64,000 nucleotides of DNA from Archaeoglobus sp. JdFR-24 (GCA_002011215.1 MTML01000022.1:1-64000), one strand, 5' to 3'. Numbered from the stretch's first letter, positions 17,090 through 26,663 are shown. Numbers and translations: made by a program. The notes: generated from the sequence alone by a model not told the origin.

Positions 17090-17482
17090 TCAGATGAAAA
17101 GCACCTGTGCTCCTTCAATCATTCCGAGGAATGTCGTTACACCGAGAACATCATCAAAAAGGTCAACGAACTCATCAATTTTCAGACCAAGCATGTCCAT
17201 AACCATCCCACAAGCGTAAAGTTTCAGATTTCCCGTTTCCTTTGCCTGTCTGAATGTTTCAACGAAAAGTGGCACATTTGACTGTAACATTCCCTTCCCA
17301 AGATCTCCTGATGTTTTCCATGCTTTATTCTCCACCACATCCTTTTTAAAGGCCATCAGACCATCCATGGTGGCGAACACAAGCACTTCAGTTCCTAAAG
17401 TTGAAGCTATGCTCCCGATAATACTCGCAGCCTGCAATTTTTCAAGTTCTCCGCTTGCAAGAACCAGAGCAAGTTTTCCCAT
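17090..17482 (-). CDS. DsrE/DsrF-like sulfur-relay protein
   Basis: The 130-residue protein has the DsrE-fold pattern KLALVLASGELEKLQAASII, VLVFATMDGLMAFKK and, at Cys91, KLYACGMVMDMLGL. The single conserved cysteine in that last segment is the expected persulfide carrier. No membrane helix is seen. It is the first gene of the dsrE-tusA-SQR-DUF1641 unit, and is preceded by a minus-strand AT-rich promoter region (about 17500-17540). A substrate partner is not encoded nearby. Confidence 0.88.
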   Translation of the reverse strand: MGKLALVLASGELEKLQAASIIGSIASTLGTEVLVFATMDGLMAFKKDVVENKAWKTSGDLGKGMLQSNVPLFVETFRQAKETGNLKLYACGMVMDMLGLKIDEFVDLFDDVLGVTTFLGMIEGAQVLFI

Positions 17483-17691
17483 TTTACATCACCTCTGGAT
17501 CCATATTAAGATACACCTATATAAGTTTTTCTTGGTTTTTTAAAAAACCATCAAAACTAATTTTAAGTTAAAAACATAAGCGTGATGAACCCAAGACATA
17601 TTGCCGAAGTGAGCTTTCATTTACAGGATGCTGCACCTAAAAAAACACTGATAGAAAACTCAAAATACATGTATTCCAAAACATTGAAGAA

Positions 17692-20061
17692 ATGAAGGAA
17701 AGACTTAAGGGGTGGCTCCTTGATGCAGATTATATCACCATTGATGGTAAAGCAGTTGTAAGGCTCTGGTGTAAGGACGAAATGGGTATTTTCACAGCAT
17801 ATGATTTTTCCTTTAAACCTTATTTTTATGTTATAAAGGATGACGACTTTAAAAAAGAAGAGCTGATGATCAAAATACATACAAAAAATGAGATCATGTC
17901 TCCCTTAAAAATAGAAGAGTCAGAAATGAAGATTTTTGGCAGAGAGGTTGAGGTGTTCAAAGTTTATGCTCAACACCCCCAGCACGTCCCAAAACTCAGA
18001 GAGACAATCTCACAGTTTGCCAAAGTGAGAGAGGCAGACATTCCTTTTGTGTACAGATATCTGATAGACAAAGACCTAGCGTGCATGGATATGGTTAACA
18101 TCGACGCAGAGCAAGCAACGATCGGTAGAAACACCAGAGAGTACAAGATCACCAGTATCGAGAGAGAAGACGCAGAGGGTTATCCTGAGCTATCTGTTCT
18201 TGCATTCGATTGCGAGATGCTCGCCGAGATGGGCATGCCAGATCCTGAAAAAGACCCGATTATTGTGATCGCAGTAAAATCCGGAGATTATGAGAACATA
18301 ATAAATGGTGACAATGAAAGAGAGATCATAAATGAATTTGTGAGCATCCTGAAGAAAATCGATCCTGATATAATCGTTGGATACAACCAGGATAATTTTG
18401 ACTGGCCATACATAAAAAAAAGGGCTGCAAGATATGGTATAAAGCTCGACATTGGAAGAGATGGCAGTGAATTGAGTATTAAAGGTGGAAGACCGAGAAT
18501 CCCTGGCAGACTTAACGTTGATCTTTACGATATTGCCATGAGAACGATAGATGTAAAAATAAAGAAACTCGAGAACGTTGCAGAATACTTGGGCAGAAAA
18601 ATTGATCTTGCAGACATTGAGGCAAAAGATATAGCGAAAAACTGGAAAAGCGGGAACAGAGATGCCGTTATAAAATATTCAAGACAGGATGTTCTCCACA
18701 CATATTTTATAGCAGAAGAACTGCTCCCAATGCACTATGAACTTTCAAGAATGATAAGAATACCCCTCGACGATGTCACCAGGATGGGGAGGGGAAAGCA
18801 GGTTGACTGGTTACTCCTGAGCGAGGCTTACAAACTCGGTGAACTTGCACCAAACCCCGGTGAGCGTGCTGAACCCTATGAGGGAGCATTTGTTCTCGAA
18901 CCGGCAAGAGGGTTGCATGAGAATGTTGCATGTCTCGACTTCGCATCGATGTATCCCTCCATAATGATTTCCTTCAACATAAGCCCAGATACCCTCTCCA
19001 GTAGAGACTGTGATTGTTATGTAGCCCCTGAAGTTGGACATAAGTTCGTTAAAAGCCCGGACGGGTTTTTCAAGAGAATCCTCAGGATGCTTATTGAAAG
19101 AAGAACCAAGCTGAAGAAACAGATGAAAGAGCTCAGCCACAACACACCTGAATACCTCCTTCTTAACATAAAGCAGGCAACACTGAAAATCCTGACCAAT
19201 TCGTTTTACGGTTACACGGGCTGGAATATGGCAAGATGGTATTGCAGGGAGTGTGCAGAGGCTACGACCGCATGGGGTAGACATTTCATTAAAACATCCG
19301 CTAAAATAGCTGAGGAGATGGGATTTAAAGTTCTTTACGGAGATACAGATTCAATATTTGTTAAAATGGATAATCTTGATCTTCCTCAGCTAAAAGAGAG
19401 GGTTGTAAAGCTCATCGAAAAACTTTCCTTAGAGCTTCCAATTCAGATAGAAATTGACGAACTCTACAGAACCGTCTTCTTTGTGGAGAAAAAGAGGTAT
19501 GCCGGTTTAACAGAGGATGATAGAGTTATCGTTAAGGGTCTTGAAGTTAGAAGAGGAGACTGGTGTGAACTTGCCAAGAAAGTTCAGAACAGAGTGATAG
19601 AGACCATACTTCGAGAAAAAGACCCAGAAAAGGCTGCAGAGATAGTTAGAGAAGTTATTGAGAGGATAAAAAGAGGAGAGTACAGTATTGACGAGTATAT
19701 CATATACAAAAGCCTTACACGAAGACCTTCCAAATACGAAAGCATCCAGGCACATGTTAAGGCTGCAATGAAGGCTGAAAAGAAAGGGATAATTTATTCG
19801 ATAGGTTCAAAGGTAGGATATATCGTAACAAAGGGAGCTGGCAATGTTGGAGACAGAGCAATACCCTCAGACCTCATAGAAAGTTTTGACGGAGAGCTAA
19901 TCAGAGACGAGGATGGAAATATTTATAGAATTGACAAGGATTACTACATAGATCACCAGATCATACCTTCGGTTATGAGAATGCTCGAAAGATTCGGTTA
20001 CTCTGACAACCAGATAAAAGGCAAAGCGGAGCAACAAACACTTGATTCCTTTTTCTCATAA
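17692..20061 (+). CDS. polB: Family B DNA polymerase (PolB) with PIP box
   Basis: This is a replicative family B polymerase with proofreading. The 789-residue protein has exonuclease motifs I (AFDCEM, Asp173 and Glu175), II (GYNQDNFDWPYI) and III (YSRQDVLHTYFI). Polymerase motifs are A (DFASMYPSIMISFNI), B (KILTNSFYGYTGW) and C (YGDTDSIFV). The C-terminus QQTLDSFF is a canonical PCNA-interacting peptide. The N-terminal WLLDADYITIDGKAVVRLWC region matches the uracil-sensing pocket of archaeal enzymes. No intein is present. The chain is close in length to the Archaeoglobus fulgidus enzyme. Confidence 0.97.
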   Translation: MKERLKGWLLDADYITIDGKAVVRLWCKDEMGIFTAYDFSFKPYFYVIKDDDFKKEELMIKIHTKNEIMSPLKIEESEMKIFGREVEVFKVYAQHPQHVPKLRETISQFAKVREADIPFVYRYLIDKDLACMDMVNIDAEQATIGRNTREYKITSIEREDAEGYPELSVLAFDCEMLAEMGMPDPEKDPIIVIAVKSGDYENIINGDNEREIINEFVSILKKIDPDIIVGYNQDNFDWPYIKKRAARYGIKLDIGRDGSELSIKGGRPRIPGRLNVDLYDIAMRTIDVKIKKLENVAEYLGRKIDLADIEAKDIAKNWKSGNRDAVIKYSRQDVLHTYFIAEELLPMHYELSRMIRIPLDDVTRMGRGKQVDWLLLSEAYKLGELAPNPGERAEPYEGAFVLEPARGLHENVACLDFASMYPSIMISFNISPDTLSSRDCDCYVAPEVGHKFVKSPDGFFKRILRMLIERRTKLKKQMKELSHNTPEYLLLNIKQATLKILTNSFYGYTGWNMARWYCRECAEATTAWGRHFIKTSAKIAEEMGFKVLYGDTDSIFVKMDNLDLPQLKERVVKLIEKLSLELPIQIEIDELYRTVFFVEKKRYAGLTEDDRVIVKGLEVRRGDWCELAKKVQNRVIETILREKDPEKAAEIVREVIERIKRGEYSIDEYIIYKSLTRRPSKYESIQAHVKAAMKAEKKGIIYSIGSKVGYIVTKGAGNVGDRAIPSDLIESFDGELIRDEDGNIYRIDKDYYIDHQIIPSVMRMLERFGYSDNQIKGKAEQQTLDSFFS

Positions 20062-20113
20062 CAACAGTAGAAAACAAGTAGTAGATTGTATATTGTAGGT
20101 GGTAGGTGGTAGA

Positions 20114-20314
20114 ATGTACATTGTGTTCAGATGCAGAAAGTGTGGAAGATACCTTTACAGCAGCACAGACAAAAAAACCAGAAAATGTACATGCTATTAC
20201 ACCAACAAAATTGAGAGAGTTAGGGTTGTTGCACGAACTGATGATGAGAGAATAGCAGCAGAAATCGTAAGACAGAAACAGGGCAGTGGAACTGGTTTCA
20301 GAGCTCTTGGGTGA
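20114..20314 (+). CDS. Small zinc-ribbon protein (DUF1922-like)
   Basis: The 66-residue protein has an N-terminal FRCRKCGRYLYSS and a following KCTCYY, giving four cysteines for a zinc ribbon, and resembles the archaeal DUF1922 family. The rest is helical and basic (DDERIAAEIVRQKQ). The ATG at 20114 is chosen because it directly precedes the conserved MYIVFRC text and follows a GGTGGTAG site. A G-rich tandem repeat (GGTGGTAGGTGGTAG, about 20098-20112) forms the leader. It is probably co-transcribed with polB. Function is not known. Confidence 0.8.
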   Translation: MYIVFRCRKCGRYLYSSTDKKTRKCTCYYTNKIERVRVVARTDDERIAAEIVRQKQGSGTGFRALG

Positions 20315-20415
20315 AGTGAGACAATATAAAATGGTTAGGTTAAAGAGTTAAACGGGTTAAAGTTAAATCTGAATTAAACTGAGCAAATATATTTAAGGGG
20401 CAGGATGGTGATACT

Positions 20416-20811
20416 ATTTACAAATTTGAGATTGAAGTGTGGTTTAGAGATGTTGATTCTTTCGGACATGTGAATAATGCGGCCTTTTGCAGCTATCTTG
20501 AGACTGCACGTTTCAAGTATTTCAAAGACAGACTTGGATCTTTCGATGATGCCAGATTTGTTCTTGCGAGAGCTGAAATAGACTATATATCACCACTGGG
20601 ACTGGAAGAGACGGCTGTGGTTGAAATGTGGACTGGAGATATTGGAAACTCGAGCTGGGAGTTTTTATATAAAATAGTTGAGAAAGAATCTTCAAGAGAT
20701 ATTTTGAATGCGAGAACCGTTCAGGTATGGTATGATCTCGAAAAAATGAGAAGTGTCCCGATCCCGGATAACATCAGGGAAATTCTGGAGAAGGACAGAA
20801 TCAAATTATAA
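20416..20811 (+). CDS. Acyl-CoA thioesterase (4HBT hot-dog family), probable ATT start
   Basis: The protein is a hot-dog fold thioesterase with the 4HBT signature FRDVDSFGHVNNAAFCSYLETARF, whose Asp is the usual catalytic residue. The first ordinary in-frame start is GTG at 20437, but that begins right at the motif and drops the first beta strand (YKFEIEV). An in-frame ATT at 20416 lies four bases after a GGTGA site (20407-20411), the same spacing as nop10 and the PAC2 gene use. ATT is therefore the likely start, giving 131 residues. No other in-frame ATG, GTG or TTG lies between that site and 20437. The substrate is unknown. Confidence 0.72.
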   Translation: MYKFEIEVWFRDVDSFGHVNNAAFCSYLETARFKYFKDRLGSFDDARFVLARAEIDYISPLGLEETAVVEMWTGDIGNSSWEFLYKIVEKESSRDILNARTVQVWYDLEKMRSVPIPDNIREILEKDRIKL

Positions 20812-21090
20812 TCAGTTATGATGAATCCTTCAGCAACATTGAACCCTGTACAACAATCTTTGGGAGCTTATAAGCAAGCTCTTCTATGACAGACTTTAAC
20901 CCATCCAAAAGTCCGATAACACTAAACATTAAATATTACAGCTTTAAATCAAAGACTCTGAATAATTCTCTGGAAAACAAAACTTTGAAGAAGGCTGAAA
21001 TGTCAACAGGTGTAGAGACTTTTATTGCTTGCATACCTCAAGTTAAAAACTTATTTTTTAATAACTCCCCGAATCATTCAGTCTTTTTAC
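20812..21090. other. Intergenic region without a supported gene
   Basis: About 280 bases follow the thioesterase gene. A 91-codon open frame on the plus strand begins here, but it lacks a ribosome site, has repetitive Asn/Ser-rich composition and runs into the TTCGAA repeats, so it is not called. A T-rich run (TTATTTTTTAATAACTCC near 21050-21067) could end upstream transcription. Confidence 0.5.
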
Positions 21091-21091
21091 A

Positions 21092-21188
21092 TTCGAACTA
21101 CTTCGAATATTCGAACTACACTTTACATTCAATCGTATTCGAATCACTTGGATTTATTTGAATAGTAAAAGAGTATATAAAAAATTAT
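21092..21188 (+). promoter_or_regulatory. TTCGAA repeat cluster and TATA element upstream of a small secreted-protein ORF
   Basis: Four TTCGAA sites lie within 52 bases (21092, 21102, 21110 and 21138). The middle two form a perfect 14-base palindrome, TTCGAATATTCGAA (21102-21115). About 30 bases after the last site is a TATA element (GTATATAAAAAATTATATA, 21173-21191), then GAGGTGA (21221-21227) and the GTG at 21235. The arrangement looks like an upstream activator or repressor region with repeated half-sites. Confidence 0.5.
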
Positions 21189-21234
21189 ATAGAGAAATGA
21201 TGAGAGAGATAAAAAGACAGGAGGTGAAAAATTC

Positions 21235-21451
21235 GTGAAGAAGGTGTGGATTGTTAGATTTTTGTTGCCTGTAATGTTGATAATGACAGGAAGTTTTGCA
21301 GCGAAATCGTGTTAATTATTATGAGCTTCCTGTCAAAAAAACTTATACTGCAACTTCAGGAAGTTACTGGCATGTTATGAGCCACTGAGGAGATTATCCT
21401 CTTGAGCATAGTTCACCAACCACATATCAGACAAAGAGTGGTTTATATTAG
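21235..21451 (+). pseudogene. Small secreted-protein gene, frameshifted
   Basis: A GTG start with a strong CAGGAGGTGA site (21218-21227) opens a 26-codon frame ending at 21315. Its product has a basic start (MKKVWIVR), a hydrophobic core (FLLPVMLIMTG) and SFAAKSC, which looks exactly like a signal peptide. A single-base shift at about 21302 continues into a protein-like frame, VNYYELPVKKTYTATSGSYW then HVMSH. A TGA follows, then GDYPLEHSSPTTYQTKSGLY and a TAG at 21449. The best reading is a short exported protein gene broken by one frameshift and one stop. The family is not recognised. Alternatively only the 26-residue peptide is made. Confidence 0.45.
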
Positions 21452-21581
21452 CCCTTCTCTCAACGACTTTAACACCTTTCTTGGTTTAAACTTAAAACTC
21501 ATCATTTATATGGGTGTTAACATATCTGGTTTTATACATCAACAAATCCTCCGTAACCCAATAATTCAGAAATGATCAGAC

Positions 21582-22391
21582 TTATTCCGAGAGTTTTGTA
21601 ATAATCCCGTTTTTCCTTGCCCTTTTCAGCGCCAATTCTGAAATAAAGACTCCGGCCATGATATATGCTATACAGAGAGCATAGCCAATCAACAGAGGAT
21701 TCGAGTATGTAGATGGAAAACCGTAAAAAGTTCTGAAAAACTCAAGAAAGTGTGTAACAGGAATTAAGAGTGATATCATCCTGACCCATTCAGGCAAAAC
21801 CGAGATTGGGTAGTATATCCCACAGATCAGCATAATCATAGCAGTAAGAGTCCATGCAGCAATTTCAGCTCTTCTGCCAAAGACAAGAAGAAGTATGCAG
21901 GCACTCATACCTATGAGCATGGCAGTCGTAAAAAGTCCAAACAAGAAGAGGATCAGATCAAAAAAGGGAACCTTTGTAAGGTTAAAATTGAAAAGGCGTA
22001 TGCTGAAAAAAGAGAGGATAACAAAAGCAACAAATCCTCTAAGAATTCCCACAAACCATGTCCCCATGACCATATGGTAAAAAGTAACTGGAGAAGCGAA
22101 TGTGTATTTCAGGCTCTTGCTCCAGACATCAAATAAAAGAACATACGTTACATCAAGCTGAGCGAGTTGTATTACACTCAAAGAGACTGCCCCCACCATA
22201 ATAAAAGCCAATTTGTTCTCATCCAGTTCGAGATAACCACCCATCAAACCAACTGAGAAGAGACTTACAAGTGGCCAAAACAGCATTTCGAAAATTGTGA
22301 AAAAATTTCTTTTAGTCATTATCAGGTTTTTGTAGGAAAATGCCAGTGTTTTTCTAATCTCTTTTTGCAAGCTCGACAAAAACATCTTCAA
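21582..22391 (-). CDS. ABC-2 type transporter permease
   Basis: The 269-residue membrane protein has about six hydrophobic segments and the ABC-2 closing region SVLPEWVRMISLLIPVTHFL, typical of exporters of drugs, lipids or polysaccharides. The N-terminal KEIRKTLAFSYKNLIM is a cytoplasmic helix before the first membrane span. It overlaps the ATPase gene by 38 bases and is translated after it. Cargo cannot be assigned. Confidence 0.88.
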   Translation of the reverse strand: MKMFLSSLQKEIRKTLAFSYKNLIMTKRNFFTIFEMLFWPLVSLFSVGLMGGYLELDENKLAFIMVGAVSLSVIQLAQLDVTYVLLFDVWSKSLKYTFASPVTFYHMVMGTWFVGILRGFVAFVILSFFSIRLFNFNLTKVPFFDLILFLFGLFTTAMLIGMSACILLLVFGRRAEIAAWTLTAMIMLICGIYYPISVLPEWVRMISLLIPVTHFLEFFRTFYGFPSTYSNPLLIGYALCIAYIMAGVFISELALKRARKNGIITKLSE

Positions 22392-23280
22392 GATTCGCCT
22401 CCTCCATACTAATTTTTTTGATATATCTGTAGACGGGGCTTAGCAGATTCAAAACATCTTTAATTCTTTTCTCAGCATCATCAACCAGGATTGTTAACCG
22501 CTCTCCTTTTAAATCAACTCCAATAACACCTTCTACACTTAATTTAGGTAACTTTACACCAGAGCTCAATTCGATAATTATTTTATCTCTTGCCCCAATA
22601 ATTTTTTTTAACTCTTTCTGTGTACCTGTAGCAACTATTCTTCCATGATTCAGGAAGGCAATTTTATCACAGAGCTGTTCAGCTTCAGACATATAATGGG
22701 TTGTCAGAACTGTTGTTATGTTGTATTCTTCATGGATCTCAAGAATCTTTTTTCTTATTCTCCTTGCCACATCCGGATCCAGCCCGGTTGTGGGTTCATC
22801 AAGAAAAACGAGTTCTGGATCATTTATGAATGCTTTTGCAAGACTCAATTTCTGCTTGTTTCCAGTAGAGAGTTCTTCAAATTCAACATTCCTGTACTGA
22901 GACAGATCAAACATCTCTATAAGCTCTTCAATTTTACTCTTATTGCTCATACCATAAGCCATGGAGAAAAATCTCAGGCATTCGTAAACCGTCAGACTCC
23001 AGGGGAGGTTTGGACTGCCACTCGTCATATTAATTCGCTCTCTGATTTTGTTAGTGTCCTTGAGGGCATCCAAGCCCAGTATTTTCACAGTTCCCCTATC
23101 TGGAATAAGCAGTGTGGATAAGATAGAGATAAGGGTTGTTTTTCCTGCTGCATTTGGGCCCAGAATACCAAAAACCTGTCCACTCTCTATTTCCAGACTT
23201 AAATCTTTCAAAGCAAAGTTCTTCCCCCCAAAGAAGGATTTATACACCATCCATACGTTTTTACACTCAACAGCAAACAC
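22354..23280 (-). CDS. ABC transporter ATP-binding protein (exporter type)
   Basis: The 308-residue ATPase has Walker A GILGPNAAGKTTLIS, Q-loop MTSGSPNLPWSLTVYECL, a modified signature LSTGNKQKLSLAKAF, Walker B LVFLDEPTTGLDP and the switch His in LTTHYMSEAEQ. The C-terminal 80 residues form the extra domain seen in ABC-2 partner ATPases such as NatA/CcmA-like proteins. It is the upstream partner of the permease at 21582. Confidence 0.9.
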   Translation of the reverse strand: MFAVECKNVWMVYKSFFGGKNFALKDLSLEIESGQVFGILGPNAAGKTTLISILSTLLIPDRGTVKILGLDALKDTNKIRERINMTSGSPNLPWSLTVYECLRFFSMAYGMSNKSKIEELIEMFDLSQYRNVEFEELSTGNKQKLSLAKAFINDPELVFLDEPTTGLDPDVARRIRKKILEIHEEYNITTVLTTHYMSEAEQLCDKIAFLNHGRIVATGTQKELKKIIGARDKIIIELSSGVKLPKLSVEGVIGVDLKGERLTILVDDAEKRIKDVLNLLSPVYRYIKKISMEEANLEDVFVELAKRD

Positions 23281-23367
23281 AAATCTTCATTCACTTCTGA
23301 TTATTTAAGCGATATGCATTCTGAGGTTTTCGAAAAAAAAATAAACTAGTAAGACTCTGGCAGAACC

Positions 23368-24369
23368 ATGATTGAGATTCTGTTCATCATTACAGTCATA
23401 GTTTCTATCTACATGGCTTGGAACATAGGAGCAAATGATGCTGCCAATTCAATGGCCACATCTTATGGAAGCGGTGCCCTGACTCTAAAACAAATCATTG
23501 TCATAGCAGGTATTCTTGAGTTCTGTGGAGCTTTCTTTTTTGGAAGTCGTGTGACCCATACGATAGGCAAAGGAATTGTCCCGATCAACCTTCTCGATCC
23601 CCATATCATCGCTATAGGGGCTTTATCAGCCATATTTTCTGCCGGGCTCTGGATCACTATAGCAACCTACTACCACCTGCCAGTATCAACATCACATTCC
23701 ATTGTAGGATCCATGCTTGGGTTTGGTCTTGCTGCAGTTTCTGAGAACCTCCTTAAATTTGAACAGATAAGATGGGGTATATTATCTAAAATCGCTCTGA
23801 GCTGGATAATATCTCCAGTAGCCGGTGCTGTTATGGCTTTTGTAATCTTTTCAATCATCAGATTTTTTATTCTCTCGAATATGGATATCGATAGGGCTGA
23901 AAAAATTTTTAGATACCTACAGGTTATCACAGCATGCTACGTTGCATTTGCACATGGAAGTAATGATGTTGCCAATGCCGTTGGGCCCGTCTCAGCAACC
24001 TTTGGTTTTACAGAGGCCCCCTCATGGATACTTGCACTTGGTGGCTTAGGTATCGCAATCGGTATAGCGACGTGGGGTTACAGAGTTATTGAGACGGTTG
24101 GTAAAAAGATCACTGAACTTACACCCACAAGAGGTTTTTCAGCAGAATTTTCCACAGCAACAACAGTCCTTGCAGCTTCATATTTTGGTATGCCTGTTTC
24201 AACAACACATACACTGGTTGGGAGCGTTCTTGGAGTTGGATTCGCCGGTGGTCTGGCAAGTGTAGATCTGAGTGTAGTAAAAAGAATTATCTACTCGTGG
24301 ATTCTTACTATTCCAATAGCGGCAGGTTTAACAATCTCGATATATACTGTACTGGTGGTGTTGCTATGA
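23368..24369 (+). CDS. pit: PiT family inorganic phosphate transporter
   Basis: This 333-residue membrane protein moves phosphate using an ion gradient. Both PiT signature repeats are present, [20 protein letters not shown] near residue 17 and [19 protein letters not shown] in the second half, with matching [14 protein letters not shown] and [14 protein letters not shown] segments. About ten membrane segments are evident. The stop overlaps the start of the DUF47 gene (ATGA), a pairing common for PiT systems. Sulfate has been proposed for some relatives but phosphate is the default call. Confidence 0.92.
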   Translation: MIEILFIITVIVSIYMAWNIGANDAANSMATSYGSGALTLKQIIVIAGILEFCGAFFFGSRVTHTIGKGIVPINLLDPHIIAIGALSAIFSAGLWITIATYYHLPVSTSHSIVGSMLGFGLAAVSENLLKFEQIRWGILSKIALSWIISPVAGAVMAFVIFSIIRFFILSNMDIDRAEKIFRYLQVITACYVAFAHGSNDVANAVGPVSATFGFTEAPSWILALGGLGIAIGIATWGYRVIETVGKKITELTPTRGFSAEFSTATTVLAASYFGMPVSTTHTLVGSVLGVGFAGGLASVDLSVVKRIIYSWILTIPIAAGLTISIYTVLVVLL

Positions 24370-25046
24370 GGTTCATAAGATCGGTAACGGATGTCTTTGG
24401 ATACTCTCCTTTCAAGGCAATCCATAAACACAGTGAATACTGTGAAATAGCAGCTGATCTCCTTGTTGATCAATTTGAGGCTTTTGTCAATGGTGATAAA
24501 AATAAAATATTTGAACTGGAGCAGGAGATAGATGATCTTGAACATGAGGCCGACAAGATAAAACAGGAAATACGAACTCATGTGACAAAATCGCTCAGAT
24601 TGCCGGTTGATAGGCATGACCTCCTTTCCTTCCTCAGTTATCAGGATCAGATTATCAACTATATTGAGCATGTTTGCCACATGCTAACCTATAGAGGAGC
24701 GAAAGATGTCGATAAAGAGATTGAGAGAAAGTTCCGTAAACTGCTCCACAAAATAAATGAGATTATCTGTAAGTATGAGGAACTAATTGATCACGTTGCA
24801 AAATTGATCGCCACTTCTTTCAGCAAAAAGGAGATCACTGAAGTACTTGTCCATGTGAATGAGGTGGAGATCGTCGAACATGAATGCGATATTGTTCAGA
24901 TTGAACTCCACAAACTTCTGCTGAACAGTGAGATGGATCCCTTTGATGTTATTCTGCTGAGAGATATTGTAATTCAACTCGGAGAGGTGGCAAATAGCAC
25001 TGCAAGAGCTGCAGACTCATTTAGGACGATGATACTGGGTAGATGA
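24366..25046 (+). CDS. PhoU-like DUF47 protein, partner of PiT
   Basis: The 226-residue helical protein is a DUF47/PhoU-related regulator usually encoded beside PiT transporters. It has repeated acidic helices such as [20 protein letters not shown] and [19 protein letters not shown], the Glu/Asp-rich pairs that bind metal clusters in PhoU. The ATG at 24366 overlaps the pit stop by four bases; an open frame reaching upstream to 24297 is an accident of overlap. It probably tunes the transporter. Confidence 0.9.
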   Translation: MRFIRSVTDVFGYSPFKAIHKHSEYCEIAADLLVDQFEAFVNGDKNKIFELEQEIDDLEHEADKIKQEIRTHVTKSLRLPVDRHDLLSFLSYQDQIINYIEHVCHMLTYRGAKDVDKEIERKFRKLLHKINEIICKYEELIDHVAKLIATSFSKKEITEVLVHVNEVEIVEHECDIVQIELHKLLLNSEMDPFDVILLRDIVIQLGEVANSTARAADSFRTMILGR

Positions 25047-25187
25047 GGGAGCAAATATAAAACTTAAAGCAATAGACATTATAACCGGCATGTAACATTG
25101 GACATACAACATTTGGATGGATAAAAAGTTTCTTAAACCAACCCATGTTCGAAAAAGCCTTAGCTATAAACTGCTGGAGGTAAGATT

Positions 25188-26423
25188 ATGGATTATGAAA
25201 AAGTGAGACCACCAGATGATGGAGAAAAAATTGAATTCGAGAATGGAGTTCTGAAAGTACCTGAAAATCCCATAATTCCATATTTCGAGGGAGATGGCAT
25301 AGGAAAGGACGTTGTGCCTGCTGCAATCACCGTTTTAAATAAAGCGGCTGAGCTTACCGGAAGGCAAATTTCATGGTTCAAGGTCTATGCTGGTGAAGAT
25401 GCCTATAAAATGTACGGCAATTATCTGCCAGAAGATACGTTAAATGCCATAAGAGATTTCAGAGTTGCTCTTAAAGGACCCCTTACAACCCCCGTTGGTG
25501 GTGGTTTCAGAAGTCTGAACGTTACAATCAGACAGGTTCTTGATCTGTATGCTAATGTTAGACCCATATACTATCTCAATGGTGTGCCAAGCCCGATAAA
25601 ATACCCTGAGAGAGTTAACATGGTAATTTTTAGGGAAAATACTGAGGATGTGTACTCAGGCATAGAGTGGCCAGAGGGAAGCGAGGAGGCGAAAAAATTG
25701 ATCAGATTTCTCTCTGATGAACTGGGTGTGCAGTTAAGAGATGACTCTGGAATAGGGATTAAGCCCATAAGTGAATTTGCCACAAAGAGGTTGGTTAGAC
25801 TTGCCATAAAGTATGCTATCGATAACAAAAGAAGAAGTGTAACCATAGTTCATAAAGGGAATATTATGAAGTACACAGAGGGTGCCTTCAGAGACTGGGG
25901 TTATGAGGTCGCACGAGAGGAATTCCCGAACGAGACAATAACTGAAGCGGAGCTATGGGAAAATTACGATGGAGATCCAAAGGGAAAGATTGTCGTGAAC
26001 GACAGAATCGCTGACAACATGTTCCAGCAGATACTCACAAGAACAGCAGAATACGATGTGCTTGCCATGCCGAATTTAAACGGTGACTATATGAGCGATG
26101 CTGCTGCTGCGATGGTTGGGGGACTGGGCATAGCACCTGGATCGAATATCGGTGATGGAATGGGTGTCTTTGAGCCGATTCATGGTTCAGCACCGAAGTA
26201 CGCTGGCCAGAATAAAGTTAATCCAACTGCAGAGATACTGACGGGAGCACTCATGTTTGAGTACATGGGATGGAAGAACGCAAGCGAATTGATAAAAAGG
26301 GCTGTAGAGATGACAATTAAGAGTGGGATTGTAACCTATGACCTGCATCGCCACATTGAGGGTAATCTGGTCGGTACATCTGAATTCGCAAAAGCAGTTG
26401 TTGAAAATATGCTGACACTCTGA
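25188..26423 (+). CDS. icd: Isocitrate dehydrogenase (NADP-type)
   Basis: The enzyme converts isocitrate to 2-oxoglutarate and supplies NADPH and the carbon skeleton for glutamate. The 411-residue protein has IPYFEGDGIGKDV near the start, the substrate loop TPVGGGFRSLNVTIRQVLD, RENTEDVYSGIEW, KGNIMKYTEGAFRDWGYE and the metal-binding LNGDYMSDAAAAMVGGLG. The motif HGSAPKYAGQNKVNP and a lysine/tyrosine cofactor region favour NADP. A GGAGGT site lies nine bases before the ATG. T-rich runs at 26433-26444 follow the stop and probably end transcription. Confidence 0.96.
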   Translation: MDYEKVRPPDDGEKIEFENGVLKVPENPIIPYFEGDGIGKDVVPAAITVLNKAAELTGRQISWFKVYAGEDAYKMYGNYLPEDTLNAIRDFRVALKGPLTTPVGGGFRSLNVTIRQVLDLYANVRPIYYLNGVPSPIKYPERVNMVIFRENTEDVYSGIEWPEGSEEAKKLIRFLSDELGVQLRDDSGIGIKPISEFATKRLVRLAIKYAIDNKRRSVTIVHKGNIMKYTEGAFRDWGYEVAREEFPNETITEAELWENYDGDPKGKIVVNDRIADNMFQQILTRTAEYDVLAMPNLNGDYMSDAAAAMVGGLGIAPGSNIGDGMGVFEPIHGSAPKYAGQNKVNPTAEILTGALMFEYMGWKNASELIKRAVEMTIKSGIVTYDLHRHIEGNLVGTSEFAKAVVENMLTL

Positions 26424-26663
26424 AACGGGTTGATTTTTGTTTTTGAACAATTTCAGCCCTTTTGATTTTTACAAAAGCATATTATAACAAGATGCAATTC
26501 ACAATAATTTGATATGATTGCCCAAATTTTTTCGAAATAAATTTGAATAAATGCATGCCCGTTAATACGAGAATACACCCCGATACAACACTACAATACT
26601 GAAAGACTATATTGTGTATCGTGATTGAATTAACAGAGCTCAAATTTCCTTATTACTACGAAA

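Noticed and set aside
20886..21161. 91-codon plus-strand frame after the thioesterase gene
   Set aside because: No ribosome site, low-complexity Asn/Ser/Lys-rich product, and it runs through the TTCGAA repeat cluster that looks regulatory.
21377..21451. TGA at 21386 read as selenocysteine in the small secreted-protein frame
   Set aside because: The frame also needs a one-base shift, no SECIS-like hairpin was recognised, and selenocysteine use is not expected in this group.
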